From Cephalotus follicularis (taxonomy: Eukaryota; Streptophyta; Magnoliopsida; Oxalidales; Cephalotaceae), in the NCBI GenBank assembly GCA_001972305.1, contig BDDD01000045.1, positions 307,040 to 371,039 on the forward strand: a stretch of 64,000 nt of DNA, read 5' to 3'. Below are positions 11,601 to 23,600 of this stretch, one piece after another (the first letter of the stretch is position 1; every line of letters starts with the position of its first letter). The notes under the pieces are model-generated. The model saw only the letters and a program-made list of their open reading frames with translations, was not told where the DNA came from and did not search any database. A program made the translations under genes and the position numbers.

Positions 11601-14600
11601 CATGATTTTTTTAGTATTTTTTTTAATATAAACATTATACATAATGCATCATTTGATCTATGTAAGCTTAATTTACATTATACAATAACTTCCCACCTAA
11701 TGGTGGCCGTGGGTTTGTCAGCCGGCCATTGACATGATGGACCACCATGCTGTGTTTGCACGACACGGACGACTACCTTGTCTTGCCGTGGACAGTGGAA
11801 CGGTTGGCACGTCATGTTAGTGAATTCTTTGATAGTAGACTACTTGACTTGTTAGAGCTTCTAATAGTCAAATATTAGGAGGTCACTCATCTTAGTATTA
11901 TTCCCACCCAAAGCATGCTTAAAGTCGAGTTTTTATAAAATCCTCAATCAATCCATCAAAAGACGTTTCATGTAATTAGCTTATATGTCATTTTATATAT
12001 AGTTCAGTAATTTTCTCCCTTTTTTCAGTGGGGAACAAGCAATAGATTGTACTTGACCACGACACTCCTTGACAACGCTATTATGGTAGCTCCGAGAGGG
12101 GGTGCTAAACTTGTCTATAAGACTCCTCTTCTAGTCGATTATATAGTCGACTATATTCATCATGGTGTCGACTCCATCGAAGATTTTTTACTTCGACTAT
12201 CAAAGGTTGTTTTCAGCTTTCATCCTCAATTCAATTCCAATAACTTGCCTAAACAATTTTAACAATTTTTGATTTAAGATTTATGCTAACACAATAATCA
12301 AACTTGTTAAAATATTTATTATCATCAAAATCATGAAATATATAATATAATTTCTTTTACAAATTTTTAACCCTTCACACTTTATTCATTTACGGGCTAG
12401 GAGTTCTTTAATCCTCAATATTCACTCCTCGCTTGAATGGGTATCATAGTATAGTACTTATTTTGCTCACTCCTTTGCATCTTGCCAATCCTTCAAGGAA
12501 ACACACATTATAAGGTTTTCGGTGTCAACCTACCACTTTTCTTGTCCAATACCCTATTACCTAAAAAAAAAGTCATCTCCTACACTACGGCAGATACCGT
12601 AGTTGTTAGTATATAACGTGTCATGATGGAAAAAATTGGATAAAACTTTTGGTGCCTTTTACACCAATCCAAAACAGCTAATGTAACCATTTCAGTATCA
12701 GTTAAAATTTTAACATAATCAGTTCAAAGATAAATTTGAAGTTCATTAATAGATGAACTTGACTTACCACAACCAATGAACCTTTGATGAATTTTTCAAA
12801 AAAAGACTTTTACTCGAATTAGCAAGTTGTTGATCAGTAATCCAAGCTTGATACCAACATATAAATCAAACATTTCAAATGATAAATCTCTAATAAACAA
12901 CAATCACATACAAAAGGATTCCCCAATAACATAGCTTCATTACACAAATTTAATATTTGTCTTAAACCATCTAATTTAATTCTAGGGTCCATAACTGAAA
13001 CTACACAAAAAATATGTGAAACTTATTCCCAATATTTAGATAATTTCATTTTCAAATTATTAACAATGTCAATAAACTCAGTTCTTTGTCTATATGCACT
13101 AAAAACATTACAAATAGCATCAATATTGATGTGGGAAAAAATTAAGTTAAATCTGATGCGACGCGTGTCCTTATGCAAACACGGCCAAGTGTTTAAGTGA
13201 CAGGAATTGATGAGTTAAAGGCAGAGGAAGCCTGTTGACCTATAAAACAGTGATATAAGGAGGACTCTTCCTCGGCATAAGTGCCGAGGACACCCAGTGA
13301 TTTTAGTGTAAACATTATCCACCTCGGATCCATGTCCGAGGACACGTTGGCAATACCATGGGAACTTGTCCAACCAGACCTAAAGTCGTGACTTGAAAGG
13401 CGAATCCATGGGAACTCGCAACGATCAAGCTCGTCGGACTGAGCACTTTAATACAAGTGTCTCTAAGTGGACTGAAAGCTCAGCCGACCTGTCCTAGAAC
13501 ATCCTAGGTCAGACGATACTCTTCTCGGCAAACCCGTGAGAACTTGTCCGAGCAGACCAAGAACTCAACAAATCTCCACCTTTGATCAAATTTTTCCAAC
13601 ATTCACATCAGCTACTCCTCATCATCACCTCTGCCATCCCCAAGAGCTTATCTACATTATCCAATTAAGTTCAAGCAAAGCTTGAACTTATCTCTAGGAA
13701 CCGGTTTAGTCAACATATCGGCTGGATTCTCAGCTGTGGCTATCTTCTGAACTGCAATTTCACCTCTTTTGATAACATTCCGAATAAAGTGATATCTGAC
13801 ACCAATGTGTTTGGTTCTCTCATGAAACATATGATTCTTACTCAAATGAATGTCACTCTGGCTATCACAATACACCGTCGAAACCTGCTGTATCAAACCA
13901 AGACTACCAACAAAACCACGCAACCAGATAGCTTCTTTCACTGCCTCAGTCAATGCCACGTATTCCGCCTCCGTCATGGACAAGGCCATTGTTGGTTGCA
14001 AAGTTGCCTTCCAACTAACTGCACAACCTGACAAAGTGAAAACATACCCCATGAGAGATCTCCGCTTATCCATGTCACCTGCATAATCAGAATCCGAATA
14101 ACCCATAACATCCACACTAGCAGCTCCACCGCTGCCATAGACTAAGCCAACATCTGTAGAACCTCTCAAGTACCTCATTATCCATTTCACAGCATCCCAG
14201 TGAGCTTCACCTGGATTAACCATATACCTGCTAACCACACTCACTGCATGTGAAATATCTGGCCTAGTGCACAACATGGCATACATCAGCCTACCAATTG
14301 CACTAGCATATGGAACATGAGACATGTGCTCCACCTCAGTCTCATTCTTCAGAGACAAAGAATCTGACAATTTGAAATGTCTTGCCAACAGAGTACTTAC
14401 TGGTTTAGACTTTTCCATTCCAAACATCTCAAACACTTTCTTGATATACTTTTTCTGAGATACATATAACTGTCTTGCTTGACGATCCATTTGAATCTCC
14501 ATACCCAATATCTTCTTAGCTGCACCCAAATCTTTCATTTGAAATTCACTACTTAACTGAGCCTTCAATCTGTTGATCTCAAATTTATCCTTCGATGCAA

Positions 14601-17600
14601 TCAACATGTCATCAACATATAACAACAGATACATAAAAGAACCATCCGTGAGTTTCTTCAACTACACACAACTATCATACTCACATTGATAATAATTGTT
14701 CTTGATCATAAACGTATCAAACCTTTTATACCACTGTCTAGGAGATTGTTTCAATCCATACACGGATTTCTTTAGTAGGCACACATGATCATATTTCCCC
14801 GAAAAATGATAACCTTCTAGCTGGGACATGTAAATCTGTTCATCTAACTCACCATGTAAAAATGTCTTGACATCCAGTTGCTCAAGTTCCAAGTCTTGAC
14901 AGGCAACCATAGCGAGTAATACACGGATAAAGCTATGCTTCATAACTGGAGAAAATACTTTATGAAAGTCCACTCCCTCCTTCTGAGTAAAACCCTTAGC
15001 TACTTGGAATCTCCTTGCCTCAACCCTTGGTATACCTTCCTTTTTCTTGAAGATCCACTTACAGCCTATAACCCGTTTCCCCTTTGGCAGCTTTACCAAC
15101 TCCCAAGTCTTGTTCTTTTCAAGAGACTGAATTTCTTCATTCATGGTAGTTACCCACTCCGTTGATTCTTTACTTTTCACTGCTTCCTTATAAGTGGACG
15201 GTTCTTCTCCTTCAACACTTTCAACGACTGACAAAGCAAAGGCTACCGTGTCCCCATGACTATATCTCAGTGGTGGTATAATCTGCCTCCTCTCTCTGCC
15301 TCTAGCAATGTTGTACTGTTGCTCTTGAACTGCTCCATCTTCATCCGGATCTTGCAATTCAATTTGATTTGACTGACTGGAAGAAGCTTCATCTTCCCTT
15401 TTCGGAGCTTCTACATTAAGCTCCACCTGTTTCTCTACACCAAGGTCTTTCTCACCATTCTCAACAGACTTCATCTTCTGGTTGACCATAGCAGACTCAT
15501 CAAATGTCACATCTCTGCTGATAAGAAATTTTTGAGACTTGAGATTTTCTATGCACCACAATCGATACCCTTTCACCCCATCTGCATACCATAGAAATAT
15601 GCACTTCTTTGCCCTCGGCTCAAGTTTACCATCATTCACGTGAGCATAGGCTGGACAATCAAATACTTTCAAACCAGAATAATCACCTGCGGTACTTGAC
15701 CATACCTCTTGTGGAGTCTGTAATTCAATGACTGTTGATGGAGACCTATTTACCAGGTAAGCTGCTGTATGAACTACCTCAGCCCAATACTTCTTAGAGA
15801 GACCAGCATTAGAAAGCATGCAGCGCGCTCTTTCTAATAATGTTCTGTTCATCCGTTCTGCAACTCAATTTTGTTGTGATGTTTTCCGTACAGTGTGGTG
15901 TTTCACTATACCTTCATCCTTGTAGAACTTGTCAAATTCCCCTGAGCAGTACTCCAAACCATTGTCAGTTCGTAGAGTCTTGACCACTCTTCCCGTTTTC
16001 TTCTTTACCATGGTTTTCCACTGCTTGAACTTGACAAACGCCTCATCTTTACTCTTCAAAAAATATGTCCAGACCTTTCTAGAGTAGTCATCAATCAATG
16101 TCATTAAATACCGGCTTCCTCCAAGTGACACCTGTGACGAGGGACCCCAAAGGTCAGAATGAATATAATCTAAAATACCCTTGGTCTTGTGAATGGCAGT
16201 ACTGAACTTCACCCTACACTGTTTTCCATACACGCAATGTTCACATAAATCCAGTTTCCCTGACTCACTCCAGCTAGCAAACCCTTCTTGGACAGAATTT
16301 GCAACCCTCTCTCACTCATATGCCCCATACGCATATGCCAAAGCTGAGTAGTATCTGTATCTTTTTCCCTTGATGAAGAAGCAACTGCTGCAGTCCCCAG
16401 AACGGTATTCCCCTGTAGCTGATATAAGCCATCGATCTTCTTACCCTTCATAATTACCATAGCACCCCTAAGAACTTTTATTATCCCATTCTCCTCGGTA
16501 AACTTGCAACCATGAGAATCTAGAACTCCCAAGGAAATCAGGTTTTTCTTCAGCCTCGGAACATGCCAAGCTTCCAAAGTTCTGATCACACCGTCAGACA
16601 TCTTGATCTGAACTTTCCCACATCCGACAACCTTCAATGCATTATTGTCCCCTAACAGAATATTCCCCTCCTTGACGTCATAGGCGGTGAACCAATCCCT
16701 GTTAGGTGTCATGTGAAAAGAACATCCGAATCAAGAATCCAACTACTGGTGTTATTTATGCTAACAGACAGAACTAAATCTGAATCAGCCTCATCCGAAC
16801 TTTCATGCACCACTCCTGCATTAGCTTCAACTGTATTCCCTTTAGCTACTCCATTTCCCTTGTATTTCGAAAAATCAACTTTCCAGTGCCCTGTTTCATT
16901 ACAAATAAAACATCGAGAATTCTTAGCTCTCGATTTAGATCGTGACTTACCCCTTTTACCTGACCCCCTATCTCTGTTCCTACCTCTAGCTACCAGACTT
17001 TCTGCCTGATTCTCTCTCATATTTTCTGACACCTTTTTCTTCAACTCCCTAGACTGCTAAGCATCCTTAACATCATTTACATCAATGGAGTCCCTACCAT
17101 ATAACATGGTATACATAAAGTGATCATATGAGGACGGCAACGAACACAGTAAGATCAGGGCTTGATCTTCATCTCAATTTTAATATTTGTATTTTTCAAA
17201 TCATGAATCACCTTATTAAAATGGTCAATATGCTCTTTTATGGACATACCTTCCTTTATTCGCAAAGTATACAGGCGTTGTTTGAGATACAATTGTGAGT
17301 GACTTGGTCATGTAGCGACTCTCCAGTTTATTCCATAACCCAATCGTCGTAGTCTCATCCACAAATTCACGGAGAACGTCATCCTCCAAACACAGTTGAA
17401 TCGATGTGTGTGCCCTATTTAGGATCCTCCTTTTCTTCACCTGAGGCATATTCTCAGGTAAACCTTTTTCACCATCTACTGCCCCCTAAACTTCTTGTTG
17501 TATCAGTAGTGCCCGTATTTTAACATGCCACATGCTGAAATCGCCTGTTCCATCAAACTTCGCAATATCAAACTTGGTTACTGACATCTTGAATTTCGAA

Positions 17601-20600
17601 GCAAGAACCCGTCTCTGATACGATTTGTTGTAAAACTAGCCTTAGAAATCCCTAACAACCTATAACAAAATTTAATCAAGCAAATACAAGCAAAACAGTA
17701 AAGGTAAATCGACACAAGATTTACATGGTTCGATCAATGTGATCTACGTCCACGAGCAGAGGTGATATGGTTCTTTCACTATGTAAATATGAGATTATAA
17801 TGAGTTTCTCACAAATCCTTAGCCCCTGTTACACCCAAAAAGACCCACTCTCAAGTACAAATTTGGCTCTTGGCTGCTATCTCTCCTTTGGCTATCTATT
17901 TTCTTGCTTTTTGTCGCCTTGACCTAATAGAGGAAAACTTTCCTATTTATATTAGTCCCGCGGCAGCCGACTGTCTCCTCAAAGCAGTCGACTGTCTCCT
18001 CAAAGCAGTCGACTGTCTCCCCAAAGTAGTCGACTGTCCCCTAAAACTGCTGACTGTTTTATATAAATCGAATTCCCCAAGTTGACCCGACAGTCGGCTG
18101 TCATCAGCTCCCAATCGACTGTCCTGACATTACAGTCGACTATCCATCCTTGACAACCGACTGGATTCTGCAGATTAGCAAGCAGCTCCAGACTTATCCA
18201 TCCAACTGACTACCCATCCTTGACAGTCGACTGAATTCTGCAAAATTACAAAAAAATTTAGCCAAACTTAACACATAAGTATAATTCCATCATTATAGAA
18301 CATCTAAAAGTAAAGTTTTATGTTTTAAACCCGATTGTCTATAAACAACTACAAATTCTTGTTTCTTTAATGACAAGATCTCATATAAAGAATACAATTT
18401 TTAATATTTTCTATTCGATGACCAATAAGTTACAAATCATTTTATACAGTTTAATTAATAATATGACATACATATCTATATGTGCAAAAGAAACAGATAA
18501 TATCCTAATAGCAGTGGTATTATTAGTACTGTTGTTAAAACTAATTATAAATTTTTTATCAGAATTATCGTACACATGAGTAGTAAAAGTTATAGTAGAT
18601 GTTATAACTCCAGTATGCAGAAATTGAAACGATAAAAATGAAATAATTTGCTTTTGAAATATCCGTTCAAAGTCAATATAATGTCTACTAACACAAATAT
18701 AATGACTTTCTTGTTGTGTTTGTCATCCATCACAAGTAAATGGAAAACTAATCAACTTTTTAAATGCATTGATTAATTCTAATTTTTTATTACCAAATTT
18801 TTATTATGCTTCTTTTTAAAAAGTGGGTCTTAAAGGGAATTGACTTGTGGATTGCATCTAGTTTGTACAAATTTACAAAAACCTTTGTTTTTAACAAGAG
18901 AAAATGACATTTTAGATTTTATTATAAATTCTACTAAATTTGTTCTAGTTCATTCATTAGAATATCTAAAAGTGCTTAAATTACTTGGAACATGTTTGGC
19001 ATCAATTTGGAGTCAGAATTGTCTTATATATATTTTTTTACCATGTTCGACATTAATCCAAATGCCTTTTTAAGTACATGTTGCCACCATTATGTGAATA
19101 AGTACAATTTTTAAATGTTTTACATACTTTACAGAAAACAAGTTGCGTATCATTCACCATTCAGACTATCATGTTGTGACACACCGAGTCCGAAGGGTGA
19201 GCTCGAGATGTGGCCTTTTATCATTTTCATTCACTTATCGAATGGTTGGGTGCTAGATAAGGATGTCAGTACGTGGAAACATTTAAAATTTTATCAAATA
19301 GTCTATAATTCATTCAAACACTTAATAAATTGACATATCCAATTTATCTCAATCAAATCCATACAATTCTAATATATCCTTAAAAAATACATGTCTTTAC
19401 CGTTATCATCTCATATCCATCCATATCAATACAATAACAAATTACAATGCTAATGCATCCCTCTATGCATCCTTGCCCGAAAAGCGGCAATCCAATCACT
19501 TGCCCCTACTCCCGGCTCCTCTACATGATAACCATATACAATAATCCCATCTCGAAGGATTGGTCAACCAAACGACCACGTAGAATAACCCCATGTGATA
19601 TGAAGTGAACAATTATAACAACTATATGCATGTCATGTCATATGCGTGAATGTCAATTGTGGTCAACTATTTATATACAACCATCTCATATTAGCATACC
19701 TAAATAGGACATAAGCATACAATCCTATTTATACATTTATTAGATAATCCATACCATGTGAGCAAGCACACTTCCACAAAACCCGATAGAGTTAATGATC
19801 TTCCGTACCATAGAGAACATCTAGTCCCCATCGATACATACAAAAGAGCTCGACTAAATATCCTAGCCATCAGTGAATATAAGCGTCAGAGCTCGACTAG
19901 GTTTACTATCTGGTGGATATAAATGCCAGTGCTTAACTAAAACTCTACCTATTTGCTAATGGATAAAGACGCCAAAGCTTAACTTTGTCTAGTTGCTGAT
20001 GGATAAAGACACCGGAGCTCAACGAATATTCATACACAATTTAGGTCACTCTAAAAGTTTACAAACCATACAATTGATATCATACCATACTATACCATGC
20101 CATACCATAATACCTTTCTTTCTCATATTAATCCATGCAGAAAACTTTTCTTTTTTGTTGTATAAAATAATCATTTAAAGTAAGGATCGATCCATGATCG
20201 ACATGCGTTTAAAACAATGTTTAAACCTTATTTGAAAACATAGATGGACCTAAGAAAGGTCCCAGAAAAATCCATTTGAGAAAAGTCTTTCAATCTTTCA
20301 CAAGAAATCCCTTTTGTAAACCCAGGGAAAAAACATCGACGCAATTCAAAGAAAGCGTCGACGTTTTCCCATTTTTTTAGGTCTAGGGTGAGATTGACTA
20401 AAAGCTTTGATGCTTTGTTGAGAAAAGTGTCAATGTTTTAGTCTAGGGCCCAAACCATGTAGCCATGCCAAAGTGCATCAACGCTTAAAGGAAAATCATT
20501 GATGTCTTTACGAGCCTACAATAATTTCCTTTTCTAGATAACACAACACTTAGATGCCATGGGAGAAGGCATCGATGGTTGTTTAACAACGTCGATATTT

Positions 20601-23600
20601 AAGAAAAACATTGAGGCTATGTTGCCTAGAAAAAGCAGTAACACTGTCCTTTTTATCCAATTCAATCCAAAATCATTTTCAATCAATTTTCGGTTCATTA
20701 AAGGTTCTAAATAAGAATTAAAACCTTATTTAACACATTTAAAACATTTTTTTATCCATAATAACCATCATTTACAATTCAATTCAAAAACCCCTAATTT
20801 CCTTAACCTAAATCCATTTTTCATTCAGTTCAAACTATTCAATCATTTAAACACAATCCATACATGTTATACAATTCATATAAAGCAGTAAGCCATGTAT
20901 TCACAACACATTTTAGGTAGATAAATTATATCAAGTTTTTGAGCTTGATTCATGAAGAAAAAGAAGAAATGGAGAAGGAAACTCAAGTTTCAAGCTAGCC
21001 AACTCAATCCCAAGCTTCACCAATCAGCAACTAAGCAATCAAAACCCCCTTTTCCCATCGATTCTTTGTTGATTTTAGCAGTAGAGGTGGGGGTGTTTGT
21101 TCGCTTCTCCCTGTGAAGAACCAATAATGCCCATAGATTTGTGTTTCCATGAGGGGATCACGGACCTAATTGATGAATTAGTAAAATTTTCCAATTGGTC
21201 ACCCATCATAGTATTACCATGAGCGTAGATGCTTAATTTCAAAGTTTCTACTAACTCCTAGCCAATCCACTAAAAGACGCTTCATGTAATTATGTTATAG
21301 ATTATTTCTTATATAGCCAGTCACTTTCTCCCCCATTTCAGGGGATGCCGTTCATTTCTGTCACAATAGTGACTCCATCTCGTGGACAGTCTTTCTTTTG
21401 TCAACGGCTCTATCTTAGAGATAACCCTCTTCTCTTGAATACACCGTTTCATACCGAACAGAGTACCACATACTCTCTCAAAAGTCAAAACATATTTTCT
21501 CTGCCTCCCACCCTTCACTCTCTCTGACCTCTAGCTTGCGTTTGCTAGCCGATGGTCGTATTCGAGGAATTTGTTCTCTTTCTTAGTATCTGCTCCATTT
21601 CTTTTCTTTTCTTTCTATTTCTACCTCCTTTCTAAGCTCCATAAAAATCCAACAATCATTTAAACCACAAGAAAAGGGGCCCAAAAATGTCAAATCTAGA
21701 AAGATTTGGTTTCTTTGGGGTGCCTAGTGGAAAACACACCAAAATTAACGTCAGCAGTGGCAGAGATGTTTCATTCATGGGTAATTTTCGTGGTGGGCGT
21801 TGTTTTGTGTAGAGGCAGTGGAGGTTTATTTAGTGATGGTGGCGCCTTATTGCAAAGCTAATTTATGTGGTGGAGATAATTGGTTTATGGGAGGGTCACG
21901 AGGTATTTAGCAGTGGAGTCAGAGTGTAAAGGCAGTGAGAGTCCATCATTGATGGTGTTAATGAGATTGAAGACCAACCATAAAGAAATTGACCCTGATG
22001 CATAGCATGATCCGAGAAGCCTTTCCTATGCATTTTGGGTCAAGAATCCATGAAGGTCTATGAGTTATGTCTTGAGGATTTTTTTTGCATTGATAGCAAC
22101 TGTGATTTACTACAATAGTTAATTCTTGCCGTTAAATTGTGTTGGTTAGCGGCAACTTCTGGTGGTGGGCTAGGTATAGTGGTGGAGCCAAATTGTTACT
22201 GGGTTGTATTGTATTATAACACATGGTATTTATGGAATTTTAATTATTTGTTGAGTTGCAATAGTGACATCAATGTTTTTGTAATTGAAATAATTACAGT
22301 CAACACACTTCAAGTACCGATATTTCAAACCTTAATAGCGAGGAACTAATCTTACATTTATCACAATAGTGAAAGACTAAGACAAAACCAATAATTGATA
22401 TAAAATCACCACTCACCTGTGACAACCTTCATTACCTTGTATTTATAGAGTAATTACATGATAGAGTAGATACAGGAGATAAGTTAGGAGTTTGAAAGTT
22501 AAAAAAGTGTTGCAAGTAAGTGATAGAAGCCGATCGAGTAAATTGTGCTATCTAAAATCCATAACTTGTGGCTGTTTATCAAATAGAGGGACCTAATGTA
22601 AGATTTGTTTTTATTTTACTCATGAATAAAAATAAAATAAGGTCATAACATTGGCTGAACTTATATTTGTGTAGTTTTAATTTATAGCTTTTATTTGTTA
22701 TTCTATGCTGTGCTTTTAAATCACTGTTACATATGTTCCTCTGGTAAACAAGTTTTAGCTTGCCAATTTATGGAAACTATTTATTTATTGGATTACATGC
22801 AGGTGATTTGGGACAGACGGATTGGACTAACTCAACCCTAAACCATATATCAAACTCAAACTACGACATGTTGATACTACCAGGGGACTTGTCATATGCT
22901 GATACTGAACAAGATCGTTGGGATTCATTCGGCCATCTAGTGGAGCCACTAGCGAGTCAACGGCCCTGGATGGTGACCCAAGGAAATCATGAAATAGAAA
23001 GCACCTCTTATCACCCTGAACCATTCACAGCCTACAACGCAAGATGGCGCATGCCCTTTGAGGACAGTAATTCCACTTCCAATCTATACTATTCTTTTGA
23101 TGTTGCTGGTGTCCATGTTGTCATGTTGGGATCTTACACTGATTTTGATTCTAATTCGGATCAGTATATATGGCTTCAAGCTGATTTAGGCATCGTTGAT
23201 AGAAGTAAAACTCCATGGATTGTGGTGCTTCTCCATGCACCATGGTATAACTCTAATAAGGCTCATCAAGGTGAGTATCAATCAGTTGATATGAAAGCAA
23301 GTATGGAAGGGCTACTTTATCAAGCTCGTGTTGACGTTGTTTTCGCTGGGCATGTGCATGCATATGAACGCTTTGTAAGTTTTTTTTTGAATCCTTTATC
23401 TTAATCCCTTCTTATTCTTCATTGCCTCTAATCACGTAATTAGTTGCAATGTTGATCAAATGATCTCATTCGTTGTTGTTCTTTCCCTATTAGACTCGGG
23501 TTTACAATGACACTGCTGACAATTGCGGTCTGGTCTATATCACCATTGGGGATGGTGGCAACCGTGAAGGCCTTGCTACAAAGTTGGTTCTTTTTAATTT

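Larger units (their letters stand above)
13130..18273 (-). mobile_element. Ty1/copia retrotransposon inside the hAT remnant, broken, mismatched ends
   Basis: A minus-strand copia element in phosphatase intron 2. Reading from the right are a tRNA-iMet primer-site complement (TCTCTGATAC near 17613), gag beginning MSVTKFDI, a zinc knuckle, protease, integrase, reverse transcriptase and RNase H, then a polypurine-tract complement (AATCTCCACC near 13571). The right end (17626-18273) and left end (13130-13570) each begin TG and end CA, as LTRs do, but do not resemble each other. No matching target-site duplication was found. It is old and carries several breaks. Confidence 0.88.

Noticed and set aside
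12047-12262. 71-codon open frame in intron 2 as an extra phosphatase exon
   Set aside because: Exons 2 and 3 already join exactly within the conserved motif region, leaving no room for extra residues.
13789-14086. Plus-strand open frames inside the intronic copia element
   Set aside because: They are antisense shadows of RNase H coding sequence.
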